Assembly (NCBI GenBank): GCA_016789905.1 | Contig: JAEUQC010000213.1 | Span: forward strand, 110,659 to 174,658 | DNA: 64,000 nt | Direction of reading: 5' to 3' | Origin: Bryobacterales bacterium | GTDB taxonomy: Bacteria; Acidobacteriota; Terriglobia; Bryobacterales; Bryobacteraceae | Shown: positions 8,793-18,000 of the stretch, piece by piece | Layout: each line of letters begins with the position of its first letter | Position numbering within the stretch: the stretch's first letter is position 1 | Position numbers and translations under genes: made by a program | The notes under the pieces: model-generated | Seen by the model: the letters and a program-made list of their open reading frames with translations, nothing else | The model's database searches: none | What the model was told of the DNA's origin: nothing

Positions 8793-9923
8793 CTACCTGC
8801 CCGCCAAGACATCCCGGTAGGTCTGCAGCACCTGCCGGGCCGTGTCATACCAACTGAACCGCTTCACTTGCGCGTGCCCTCGAACGATGAGATCGGCGCG
8901 CAAACGCTCGTCCAGCAGCACTTCGCGAATGCCTCGGGCAATGTCGAAGACGTTCTCCGGCTTCACAATCATCGCCGCGTCCCCAACTACCTCCGGTAAC
9001 GCGCTAACGCCGCTGGTGACCACCGGCGTCCCCAGCGACATCGCCTCCAACGGCGGCAACCCGAACCCTTCATACAACGATGGGAACACAAAGGCCTCCG
9101 CGCTTTGGTAGAACACCTTCAACTCTTCACGCTTTACAAAGCCCAGGAACCGCACCACTTCATTGACACGCGACTGGTGAACGGCGCGCCGCAGACCCGG
9201 GAACTTCGACATCTGGTCTCCGATGATAATCAGGCGCAAGTCCTTATAGCGCGGATGCTCCACCAGATCCTGCCGCAGCAGCGCCAACGCCTCAACGATA
9301 CGCGCTACGTTCTTGCGCGGGTTCACCGAGCCTGCATACAGAATATAGGGGTAATTGACCTGATAGCGGTCCAGAACCTCCCGCCGCTTCTTCTCATCTG
9401 GCTCGATGTCGAGAAATCCCGGATCGATGGCGTTGTAGATCTGCCGAACATGATCGGGCGGCAGATTCATCAGGTTCAGCACGTCGCGCCGCGTGGCGCC
9501 GCTGACGGCGATGACACAATCGGCGCGGGAGAGGCCGCGGCGAAAACGCCAAAGATGCATCCGGTCCCGGGTGTCGCTGCCATAATCGAAAACCAGACTG
9601 CTCATATCGTGAATGGTGACGATATATGGTTTAGGCATCAATACGGGAACGTTATTGATGGGTATGTGAACCAGATCGATGCCGAGTCCGCGCACAAAGA
9701 GGGGAAAGGCGATATTCTCCAGCCAGCCGGAATCCTCCCTAGGATACTCCACCATGCGGAAGTTGGCCGGCAGCGGGCCGAGTTCGCCGACGCGGCCCGG
9801 CCTGGCGATGAGGACAAACTGCAGCTCGCGTTCCAGTTCGCCGATGGCGCGAATCAGGTTGCGGATGTAGGTTCCGTACCCGAAGTCGCCCAGATGGCGG
9901 ACATCGATCGCGACTGTCGCCAC
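8793..9923 (-). CDS. Glycosyltransferase family 4 (GT-B fold)
   Basis: This 376-residue cytoplasmic or membrane-associated enzyme would transfer a sugar from a nucleotide donor with retention. The N-terminus has the flexible DVRHLGDFGYGTYIRNL loop. The C-terminal donor-binding half has SVNPRKN and the E-x7-E signature in EGFGLPPLE, followed by SLGTPVVTS and LPEVVGDAA. The acceptor is unknown, and polysaccharide or glycolipid synthesis is typical. Its start lies one base after the glyA stop, so it is the third gene of rpiB-glyA-glycosyltransferase, although the pathway link to those two is not obvious. Confidence 0.88.
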   Translation of the reverse strand: MATVAIDVRHLGDFGYGTYIRNLIRAIGELERELQFVLIARPGRVGELGPLPANFRMVEYPREDSGWLENIAFPLFVRGLGIDLVHIPINNVPVLMPKPYIVTIHDMSSLVFDYGSDTRDRMHLWRFRRGLSRADCVIAVSGATRRDVLNLMNLPPDHVRQIYNAIDPGFLDIEPDEKKRREVLDRYQVNYPYILYAGSVNPRKNVARIVEALALLRQDLVEHPRYKDLRLIIIGDQMSKFPGLRRAVHQSRVNEVVRFLGFVKREELKVFYQSAEAFVFPSLYEGFGLPPLEAMSLGTPVVTSGVSALPEVVGDAAMIVKPENVFDIARGIREVLLDERLRADLIVRGHAQVKRFSWYDTARQVLQTYRDVLAGR

Positions 9924-9924
9924 A

Positions 9925-11214
9925 CTATCCCCTGGCCGCCGCCGCCTGCTTCCACTCGTAGAGCGGGAAGCGGTCCGTTAGTTGGGCTACTTTGGCGCGA
10001 ACGGCCTGGATGGTATCGTGAGCGCCATCGCGTCCGCCGGCGGCAACGGCATCCAGCACCTCGGCGATCAGCGAGCCGACCGTGGTGAACTCGGCTTCGC
10101 CGAAGCCACGGGTGGTAAGGGCGGGGCTGCCCAGTCGGATGCCGCTAGGGTTCAAAGGCGGGTTGACGTCGAAGGGAATCCCATTCTTATTGGCCGTCAT
10201 ATAGGCCTCATCAAGGGCCCATTCGGCGTCCTTGCCGCGCACGCCCTTGGCAAAGACATCGACGAGGATGAGATGGGAATCGGTGCCGCCACTGACGACG
10301 CGATAGCCGGCGGCGGTCATGGAAGCGGCCAGCGCCTGCGCATTGCGGATGACCTGCTTCTGATACTCGACAAAGGAAGGCTGCAACGCTTCCAGGAAAC
10401 AGATGGCCTTGGCGGCGACGATGTGGACCAGCGGGCCACCCTGTTGGCCGGGGAATACGCAGCGATCGACGGCGGCGGCATACTGCTCTTTGCAGAGGAT
10501 CATGCCGGAACGCGGGCCACGAAGAGTTTTGTGGGTGGTGGTGGTGACGATGTCGGCGAACTGGCAGGGGTTCGGGTAGAGCCCAGCGGCAACAAGACCG
10601 GAGAAATGCGCCATGTCCACCAGGAAGATGGCGCCCACGGAATCGGCGATTTCGCGGAACTTGGCAAAGTCGATGATGCGCGGGTAGGCGCTGGCGCCGG
10701 CGATGATCATCTTCGGCTTGGACTCTTCGGCTTTGGCCCGGAGTTGATCATAATCGATACGCTCATCTTCTTTACGGACGCCATAGCCGACGACATTATA
10801 GAGCTTGCCGGAAAAGTTGAGTTTGTGGCCGTGCGTAAGGTGGCCGCCGTGGGCAAGGTCCATCCCAAGAATCGTGTCGCCCGGGTTCAGAACGGCCATG
10901 TAGGCGGCGGCGTTGGCCTGGGAGCCGGAGTGGGGCTGGACATTTACGTGTTCGGCGCCAAAGAGCTGTTTGGCGCGGTCGCGGGCGAGATTCTCCACAA
11001 CATCGGCGTATTCGCAGCCACCGTAGTAGCGCTTGCCGGGATATCCTTCCGCGTACTTATTCGTGAAGACGCTGCCGGCCGCTTCCAGAATCGGCTCGGA
11101 GGTGAAGTTCTCGCTGGCGATGAGTTCCAGGCGGGAGTTCTGGCGCGCGGTTTCCTGCTGAATGGCTTCAAAGACCTGCGGATCGGCTTCCGCGAGCGTA
11201 CGGTACTTCATCAT
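9925..11214 (-). CDS. glyA: Serine hydroxymethyltransferase
   Basis: GlyA interconverts serine and glycine while loading tetrahydrofolate with a one-carbon unit, using pyridoxal phosphate. The 429-residue sequence matches the usual bacterial length. It shows the N-terminal SRLELIASENF, the cofactor-site VQPHSGSQANAA and DLAHGGHLTHG, and the PLP lysine Lys229 in TTTTHKTLRGPRSG. The ATG overlaps the rpiB stop by four bases (11211-11214), so translation is coupled. No glycine riboswitch is seen, which fits expression from an upstream rpiB promoter. Confidence 0.97.
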   Translation of the reverse strand: MMKYRTLAEADPQVFEAIQQETARQNSRLELIASENFTSEPILEAAGSVFTNKYAEGYPGKRYYGGCEYADVVENLARDRAKQLFGAEHVNVQPHSGSQANAAAYMAVLNPGDTILGMDLAHGGHLTHGHKLNFSGKLYNVVGYGVRKEDERIDYDQLRAKAEESKPKMIIAGASAYPRIIDFAKFREIADSVGAIFLVDMAHFSGLVAAGLYPNPCQFADIVTTTTHKTLRGPRSGMILCKEQYAAAVDRCVFPGQQGGPLVHIVAAKAICFLEALQPSFVEYQKQVIRNAQALAASMTAAGYRVVSGGTDSHLILVDVFAKGVRGKDAEWALDEAYMTANKNGIPFDVNPPLNPSGIRLGSPALTTRGFGEAEFTTVGSLIAEVLDAVAAGGRDGAHDTIQAVRAKVAQLTDRFPLYEWKQAAAARG

Positions 11215-11660
11215 TGCTGCTCTTCCTGCTCCAATTGTTTGATCTTTTCGATGCGGCGTGAATGGCGGCCGCCTTCAAAAGGCGTAGTGAGAAACGTATC
11301 CAACAGGGCCATGGCTTCGGGCTCAGCGGTATACTTGGCGCCGATGGCGAGGACGTTGGCATCGTTATGTTTGCGAGTGTAGGAAACCTCGTCGGTATTG
11401 GTTCCCAAAGCGGCGCGGACGCCGTGAATCTTATTGGCGGCAATAGACATGCCAACGCCGCTGGAACAGACAAGCAGGCCGAGTTCCGCCTGTTCCTTCG
11501 TCACCGCGCGGCCAACGGCGGCGGCGTAGTCAGGGTAGTCAGTTGAGTCAGTGGAATGCGTACCGAAGTCGATGACTTCGTGACCTTCCTCTTTGAGCTT
11601 CCCAACTAAACGCTCTTTCAGGGCGTACCCTGCGTGATCAGCGCCTACGGCAATCTTCAT
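11211..11660 (-). CDS. rpiB: Ribose-5-phosphate isomerase B
   Basis: RpiB interconverts ribose-5-phosphate and ribulose-5-phosphate in the pentose phosphate pathway. The 149-residue protein has the LacA/RpiB N-terminus AVGADHAGY with the catalytic-site His. The anion-binding and catalytic segment CSSGVGMSIAANK contains the base Cys, and HNDANVLAIGA follows. The length is typical. It is the first gene of the leftward operon with glyA and a glycosyltransferase. It diverges from proS with 46 bases between the two chosen starts, so both promoters must fit in that gap or overlap coding sequence. Confidence 0.95.
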   Translation of the reverse strand: MKIAVGADHAGYALKERLVGKLKEEGHEVIDFGTHSTDSTDYPDYAAAVGRAVTKEQAELGLLVCSSGVGMSIAANKIHGVRAALGTNTDEVSYTRKHNDANVLAIGAKYTAEPEAMALLDTFLTTPFEGGRHSRRIEKIKQLEQEEQQ

Positions 11661-11706
11661 GGGCTCTTTTTCAATCCTAACATGCTACTCTGGCACTTCC
11701 CGCCAT

Positions 11707-13410
11707 ATGTACTGGAGCCAACTGTTCATTCCCACACTCCGCGAAACACCGGCCGAAGCTGAGGTAATCAGCCATCAGCTACTGCTGCGGGCGGGCTACG
11801 TCCGGCAACTATCGGCAGGCATCTACAACTATCTTTTCCTGGCGCAGCGCTCACTTGGCAAGATCCAACGGATCATCCGCCAGGAGATGGAGGCCATCGG
11901 CGCGCAGGAAGTGTTGCTGCCGGCGCTACAACCGGCCGAGTTGTGGAAAGAATCGGGCCGCTGGGAGGTAATGGGGGAGAACATGTTTCGCCTGCGGGAC
12001 CGCAATGGGCGGGACCTGTGCCTGGGGATGACGCATGAAGAAAACATGACGGCGCTAGCGCGCGGGGAACTGCGCTCCTACAAACAACTGCCACAGATCT
12101 GGTATCAGATACAAACGAAGTTCCGGGATGAGCCGCGGCCAAAATCGGGCCTGCTGCGGGTACGGCAGTTTTTGATGAAAGATAGCTACTCGTTCGACGC
12201 TGACGCGGCCGGACTGGACGCCAGTTACGAAAAACACTACGCGGCGTACCGGCGGATTTTTGATCGGTGCGGGCTGGAATACTTGATCGTGGAAGCGCAT
12301 TCGGGCGCGATGGGCGGCAGCCAGTCGCATGAGTTCATGGTGGCATCGAACGCCGGTGAGGATTTCGTGGTGGTGTGCCGGGCCACCGGGTACGCGGCAA
12401 ATCTGGAGAAGGCGGTATCACGGGCGATTCCGCCTGCGTCGCCGGACCCGGAGGGCGACTGGGAGCCCGAAGCCTTCCACACACCCGGGCAGAAGACAAT
12501 CGCCGATATCGCGAGATTCACCGGGCTGCCAGAGACCTCGCAGATGAAATCACTGGTAATGGTGGCGGATGGCAAGCCGTTCCTGGTGATGCTGCGGGGC
12601 GACCATCAAATGAGCGAAACGAAATTCCAGACGGCGACGGGCGCGACGGAGACGCGCCAGGCGTTCCCGGCGGAGTTGCAGGAGTGGTTCGGCGCGGCGG
12701 CGGGCTCCCTGGGTCCGGTGGGCGTGACCGCGATGCCCGTGCTGGCCGATACGGCGCTGCAAGGGCGGCGGAACATGATTTGCGGCGCCAATCGCGACGA
12801 CTACCACCTGCGGCATGTGACACCGGGCGAGGATTTCCAGCCCGCGTGGCACGACCTGCGGCAGGCGGCGGCCGGTGAAGGTAGCGTGGACACGGGCGAC
12901 CCGCTGGAAATTGTAAAGACGGTAGAGATTGGCCACATTTTCAAACTCGGCTACAAGTACGCTGACGCCATGGGGTTGCGCGTGCTCGACGAGGCGGGGA
13001 AGGAACAGACCGTGATCATGGGTTCCTATGGCATTGGAGTTGAGCGGGTGCTGTGCGCGGCGATTGAACTATTCAGCGATGCGAATGGGATGAGCCTGCC
13101 GGCCGCCATTGCGCCCTTCGATGTGGTGATTACGCCGGTGAACGCCGGTGACGCGGCGATGCGGGCCGCGGCGGAAACGCTGTGCGCCCAGTGCAAAGCC
13201 GCGGGGCTGGACCCGTTGTTGGACGACCGCGACGAACGGCCGGGCGTAAAGTTCAAGGACGCTGACCTGATTGGCGTGCCGTGCCGAGTGACCATCGGGA
13301 AAAAGCTGCCGCAAGGGCTGGTGGAAGTGGTGAACCGGCGAACGAAGGAGACGCGAGAAGTGAGCGTGGATGAGGCCGCGCGGGCCGTAGCGGCCATGGT
13401 GCGCCCATGA
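11707..13410 (+). CDS. proS: Prolyl-tRNA synthetase (bacterial type)
   Basis: ProS charges tRNA-Pro with proline. The 567-residue product is the bacterial form with a class II catalytic core. A TxE-type loop MTHEENM and motif 2 RDEPRPKSGLLRVRQF are present. An inserted editing (INS/YbaK-like) domain lies at about 225-385. Motif 3 is GSYGIGVERVL, followed by the C-terminal anticodon-binding domain. I chose ATG 11707, where MYWSQLFIPTLRE matches the family N-terminus. The frame is open from 11659, but the 16 added residues look unrelated. Its stop overlaps the next gene by four bases. Confidence 0.96.
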   Translation: MYWSQLFIPTLRETPAEAEVISHQLLLRAGYVRQLSAGIYNYLFLAQRSLGKIQRIIRQEMEAIGAQEVLLPALQPAELWKESGRWEVMGENMFRLRDRNGRDLCLGMTHEENMTALARGELRSYKQLPQIWYQIQTKFRDEPRPKSGLLRVRQFLMKDSYSFDADAAGLDASYEKHYAAYRRIFDRCGLEYLIVEAHSGAMGGSQSHEFMVASNAGEDFVVVCRATGYAANLEKAVSRAIPPASPDPEGDWEPEAFHTPGQKTIADIARFTGLPETSQMKSLVMVADGKPFLVMLRGDHQMSETKFQTATGATETRQAFPAELQEWFGAAAGSLGPVGVTAMPVLADTALQGRRNMICGANRDDYHLRHVTPGEDFQPAWHDLRQAAAGEGSVDTGDPLEIVKTVEIGHIFKLGYKYADAMGLRVLDEAGKEQTVIMGSYGIGVERVLCAAIELFSDANGMSLPAAIAPFDVVITPVNAGDAAMRAAAETLCAQCKAAGLDPLLDDRDERPGVKFKDADLIGVPCRVTIGKKLPQGLVEVVNRRTKETREVSVDEAARAVAAMVRP

Positions 13411-14525
13411 CGCCGGACTGGGCAGCGATCCGGCTGCGGTACCCGGCGCTGCGGGAGTGGACGTACTTCAATTCCGCCACGTTTGGCCTGCTCAGCGAAC
13501 GGACGACGGCGGCGGTAACGCGCCACTTCCAGCACCGCGATGAATGGGCGTGCGGCGATTTCTTGAGCTGGTTCGACGACATCGACCAGACACGAGCCAA
13601 GGCGGCCGAACTGATCCACGCGACGGCGGAGGACATTGCGTTCTCCATCAACGCGGCAACTCCTCTATCGCTGTTGCTGGGCGGGACGCATTGGAAGCCA
13701 GGCGATCGCATTGTCACGTTGACCGATGAGTTTCCCAACCAGCTCTACTACGCGGCGCTGCTGCGGGAAAAAGGTGTGGATTTTGTGGAGGCGGAGTGGT
13801 CCGGATTTTACGACGCCATTACACCGCAAACGCGTGCGGTGCTGATGAGCCAGGTCAGCTACACCACCGGTTTCCGCCCGCCGCTGGAGCATATTGGCCC
13901 GTACCTGAAGCAGCGGGGCATTCTGTTCTACGTGGACGGAACGCAGGCGCTGGGAGCGTTGACGCTGGATGTGCGGCAGGTGCAGCCGTCCATGCTTGCC
14001 GTTCACGGGTACAAGTGGCTGCTTTGCCCGAACGGCTCCGCGTTCTTCTATGTGAGTCCGGAACTGCGGCAGAAACTGGAGCCGAATGTGATCGGCTGGC
14101 GAAGCCACGAAGACTGGCGGAACGTGAACCGGTTGCACCACGGCGCGCCGGTGTTCCGCGCGTCGGCGGAAAAGTACGAGGGCGGGATGCCGGTTTTCCC
14201 GTGCCTGTACGCGATGGATGCCGCACTGAGTGAATTTCTGGAAGCGGGACCTGAACGGATCGAGCGGCGTGTGCTGGACCTGGCCGCGAACCTGCAGGAA
14301 CGGCTGCATGAAATGGGAGGGGTGACCGTTCTGCACAAGCACTCCCCGATTACGGCCGCGCGGTTCGACAGCGTGGACCCGGCCGTGCTGGTGCAGCGTC
14401 TAAAGGAAGAACGCATATTGGCCAGCGCCCGGCACGGGTGTTTGCGCCTCGCTGTGCATTTCTACAACAACGAGGCGGACATAGAGAATTTGATTCGCGT
14501 CCTTAGCGCCGTCGCCGCAGGGTGA
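13407..14525 (+). CDS. Aminotransferase class V (cysteine desulfurase/selenocysteine lyase-like fold)
   Basis: This 372-residue PLP enzyme has the class V fold. Asp177 in YVDGTQ contacts the cofactor, and Lys203 in VHGYKWLL should hold PLP. An N-terminal FNSATFGLL segment resembles the NxAxxG start of this class. The later catalytic cysteine loop of true desulfurases is not evident, so a cysteine desulfurase role is uncertain; isopenicillin-N-epimerase-like or another lyase is possible. It is coupled to proS by an ATGA overlap. Its 3' end overlaps the opposing PEP-CTERM gene by 23 bases. Confidence 0.85.
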   Translation: MTPDWAAIRLRYPALREWTYFNSATFGLLSERTTAAVTRHFQHRDEWACGDFLSWFDDIDQTRAKAAELIHATAEDIAFSINAATPLSLLLGGTHWKPGDRIVTLTDEFPNQLYYAALLREKGVDFVEAEWSGFYDAITPQTRAVLMSQVSYTTGFRPPLEHIGPYLKQRGILFYVDGTQALGALTLDVRQVQPSMLAVHGYKWLLCPNGSAFFYVSPELRQKLEPNVIGWRSHEDWRNVNRLHHGAPVFRASAEKYEGGMPVFPCLYAMDAALSEFLEAGPERIERRVLDLAANLQERLHEMGGVTVLHKHSPITAARFDSVDPAVLVQRLKEERILASARHGCLRLAVHFYNNEADIENLIRVLSAVAAG

Positions 14526-15045
14526 GCACGGCGGCCAGAGCAGCGCCGGTGAGAATCACCGTGGCCGGTTCGGGAACGCCATCAACCACGTTAACGCGCG
14601 CCGATTCAATCACGAACGTGTTCGTGCCGGTAATGAATCCGGCACCGCCATCGAGCAGCGGATCCGTGCTGTAAGTATCGTAGCCAACAACGAAGGAGCC
14701 GATCGTGAAATCACCGATAATTGCGCCGGGGACGATTTCGAACTGCCCAAATCCCTGAAGAAGTGAGCCGTTGAAATTTTCCGCGAAGACGGTATTCGGC
14801 GCGACGACGTTAAAGTTTGACGCGGCGTATTCAGTGAACGCGCCGAGAGCGGGGTTGAAACCGCTCGGGGCCACGTTATTGATGATGATCCAATTTGGCG
14901 TGTCGTTATTGAGCGAGAAATTCCAACCGATGGTGCTGCCGGGCGCACCGGAAATGGTGGACGGCGTCAACGTGAGCGAAGCGGCGGGCAGCGATGCGGC
15001 GAATAGCGCCGTCGCCGCAGATAGTTTTAGTAGTTTCCAAGTCAT
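14503..15045 (-). CDS. PEP-CTERM sorting-domain protein
   Basis: This 180-residue exported protein has a signal peptide (about 1-22, ending near LPAAS), a Ser/Thr/Asn-rich beta-type middle, and a C-terminal PEP-CTERM tripartite signal at 157-180: VPEPA, a hydrophobic helix and RRRR. In known systems an exosortase cleaves this tail after export, and the proteins accompany exopolysaccharide. No exosortase gene is in this window. The ATG at 15045 is supported by GGAGGAAAC directly upstream. The gene begins 16 bases after the stop of the 1480-residue secreted protein, so the two are likely co-transcribed. Confidence 0.88.
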   Translation of the reverse strand: MTWKLLKLSAATALFAASLPAASLTLTPSTISGAPGSTIGWNFSLNNDTPNWIIINNVAPSGFNPALGAFTEYAASNFNVVAPNTVFAENFNGSLLQGFGQFEIVPGAIIGDFTIGSFVVGYDTYSTDPLLDGGAGFITGTNTFVIESARVNVVDGVPEPATVILTGAALAAVLTLRRRR

Positions 15046-15061
15046 GTTTCCTCCGAATTGC

Positions 15062-18000
15062 TTACTGGAATTGATTTGTGAGGGATTTGACGCCGGTGGC
15101 GGCTCCCGCGTTGGCACTGTAGGCAAGGTCCGCGCGGAACCGGGCCGTGACGGCGCACGAAGAGAAGTCAATGGTAACCGGAACCGTGCCCGCTGTTGAC
15201 GGGGCAATATTTCCGGCGCTGGCCGGCAGGGCCGTTAGCACCACCGGAGTACAGGCGGCGCCGAAGGTCTGCGTGAGCGAAAGGCTATTCAACAGGGCGT
15301 TCACGGCCGAGCCGGCGCCGGTGTTCTGAATAGCGACGTTCCAGACTCGCGCATTCGCCGGTCCGGACTTGCCGGAAATCACGGCGTTTAGCGTAGTGGC
15401 GGCGCCGGTGAAGTTCGCGGTGACAGTTTGCGGCGCGGACATCGTGACCGTGGTGGCGGCGGCGTTTGCGTTAGCCACCGCGCCAGTCCAGTTGGCGAAA
15501 ACGAACCCGCTGTTCGGCGTGGCGGTGAGGTTCACCACCGTGCCCGCGTCAAAGAAGCTGCCGCTGGCGGGGGTTACGGTTCCACCGGCGCCCGCGACTG
15601 TGGTGAGCTGATGCTGCGTGGTGAAGTTGCCGGTGATCACCAGCGGGCTGGCGCCGACGGTGATGTTGTGTGTGATCGCCCCGGCGTCGGACCAGCTAGT
15701 GAAGACCGCCCGCGTTCCTGCGGCGAGCGTCTGCGGCGTGGTCGTCGATAGCGGGTAAGTACCGGGCGCCAGGTTCACGGTCTGCGAGCCGGTGTAGTTG
15801 ACACTGTTCAGCGTGAACGACACGCCGGCAGGCACATTGACAGTCACGCCGGTGAGCGCCGAGAAATTCGCGGTTACGGTCTGCGGCGCGGACATCGTGA
15901 CCGTGGTGGCGGCGGCGTTCGGGTTCGCCACCGCGCCGGTCCAATTCAAAAAGCTGAAGCCATTGATCGGCGTGGCAGTTACGTTCACCACCGTGCCCTC
16001 GTCAAAGAAGCTGCCGCTCGCCGGCGTCACATTTCCGCCGGTGCCGGCGATCATCGTTAGTTGATGCTGGGTCTTGAAGTTTCCGGTAATTGACAGAGGC
16101 GATGCGCCCACGTTAATGATGTGCGCAATCGCCAGACCATCCGACCAGCTCACAAATTCAGCCCGTGTGCCAACACCAAGCGTTTGAGGGGTTGTCGTCG
16201 ACAGCACATATTGGCCCGGCGCGAGGGTTACGGTCTGAGTACCTGTATAGTTCACGCTGTTCAGAGTGAACGACACGCCGGCCGGAACAGTGACGGTGAC
16301 CGGAGTAATCGCGGTGACGGGCACGGTGACGGAACCGATATTATTTCCCATGTTGAGTTCGCCGCCACCGGAAACGGTGGCGGAGTTCGTAATGGAGGCC
16401 GCCGTGTTCGCGGCGATACTCACGTTCACGGTGACGGCCGGGGCGCTGGAAGCGGGAGAAATAACAGCGGTGCTGACACAGCTGATGAAAGTAGCCGAAG
16501 AGGCGGAACAATCCCAGCCGATGCCGGCGGCGATGGACTGCATAGTCAGGCCGGCGGGCAGGTTGTCGCTGATCGTGTAAGCGCCTGAGCTTATCCCGGC
16601 GCCGATATTGTTCACGACGAGCGAGAAGGCCGCGGTGCCTCCCTGGACGAATGTGGACGAGGTGGTTTTCGAAAGCGTCAAATCCGGAACGGGGAGAATG
16701 ACTGTGGAATCATTCGAGGTGTTGTTCCCGGCGGCGCCCGGATCGAAGGCCGCGGAAACCGAAGCAGAATTGACCTGCGGCGTAGACGCATCCGTGGCGA
16801 CATTCACGGTAACCGTGATGGGAGGCAGAGTATTGCCGGGACTGATTGCCGCGGCGGTGGTGCAGGTGCGGGTGCCGAGCGTGCAGTTCCAGCCGTTGCC
16901 CGCCATGGCGGTGATGGTGAGGCCCGTGGGCGGATTGTCCACAACAGTGATCGTCCCGGCCGTGAGACCCGGGCCGGAGTTGCCAACGACGACAGAATAG
17001 GTAGCGCCCACCTGCCCCTGCGTGAAGTTCCCGGAATGCGTTTTGGAAATCGTCAGATCCGGGTTGTTCATCGTAAAGTTCAAGCACCAGCCGTTGGCGA
17101 GAGAGCCGCCGCCCTGCGCACCGGCGCTATCGTTTGTGGTGAACAGCGTCCAGATACCGTTCGGATTGATGCTATTGAAGGCGCCGCCAAGCGTAACGGC
17201 GCTGGCGCTGAATACGTTCGCCGTGGGCGCGGGCGCGGCGAATGTGTCCGCCCCCACCTGGAAATCAGCCGGCTGGAACGTGCCGGAAACCAGTGTCGGT
17301 CCGTCAGTCAGTTGATTGGCCGATGTACTATCCAGCACCAGATTGACCCCGTTGACGGCCGTGCTGCCGCCGACATCGGACAACAGAATCAGGCTATTTC
17401 CATTCGGCCCGGAGAGCATCATGTCCACGTCGTCAGGGAACTGATGGCTCAGACCGTTCAACTCAACGGTAACTTTCTGCAGCGTGCCGGCCACCCCATT
17501 CACGGATATGCGCGTGGGGTAGGGTGAGCCGGAGGCGTTGAGCGTGTTGGGAAAGGTTACTGCGCTGGTATTGCAATACCGCAGCGCGCTCGGGTTGGTG
17601 GTCGGTGCGTCCACATAATGGAGAAACGATCCATTGGAAACACCGAAGTTGCCCGGCGAGCCGTTATAGTTCGCTGTCAGGAAGTGGGCGCCTTGGGTGA
17701 AGTCAGACTTGGAGAACGAGGCGACACCGTTGGAGCCGAGGTTCAGCGGGCCGGCGAGAGGCGTGTTCCCTTCCGCGAAATTCACCGAACCCAAACCATT
17801 CACCGGAGCAGCGGTAGTGGCGTTGGCGACGAGGGCCGATACGGTGACCGACTGGTTCAGGGCGGAAGGAGTCGGGCTGACGGAAAGTGTGGTTGTGGTG
17901 GCAGGGTCGGTGGACGTGGTGAAGTTCAAACACCAGCCGCCGCCAAACTGACGGGCGCCAGCGGTGCCGGCTCCATGAGAAACGGCGAACAACTGCCATG

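Noticed and set aside
9982..11382. Long open frame on the plus strand opposite glyA and rpiB
   Set aside because: It is antisense to strongly conserved enzymes; the product is Gly/Asp/Val-rich and has no domain.
15408..16313. Repeats considered as a CRISPR array
   Set aside because: The unit is 453 bp, is in frame and encodes protein domains; there are no short repeats with spacers.
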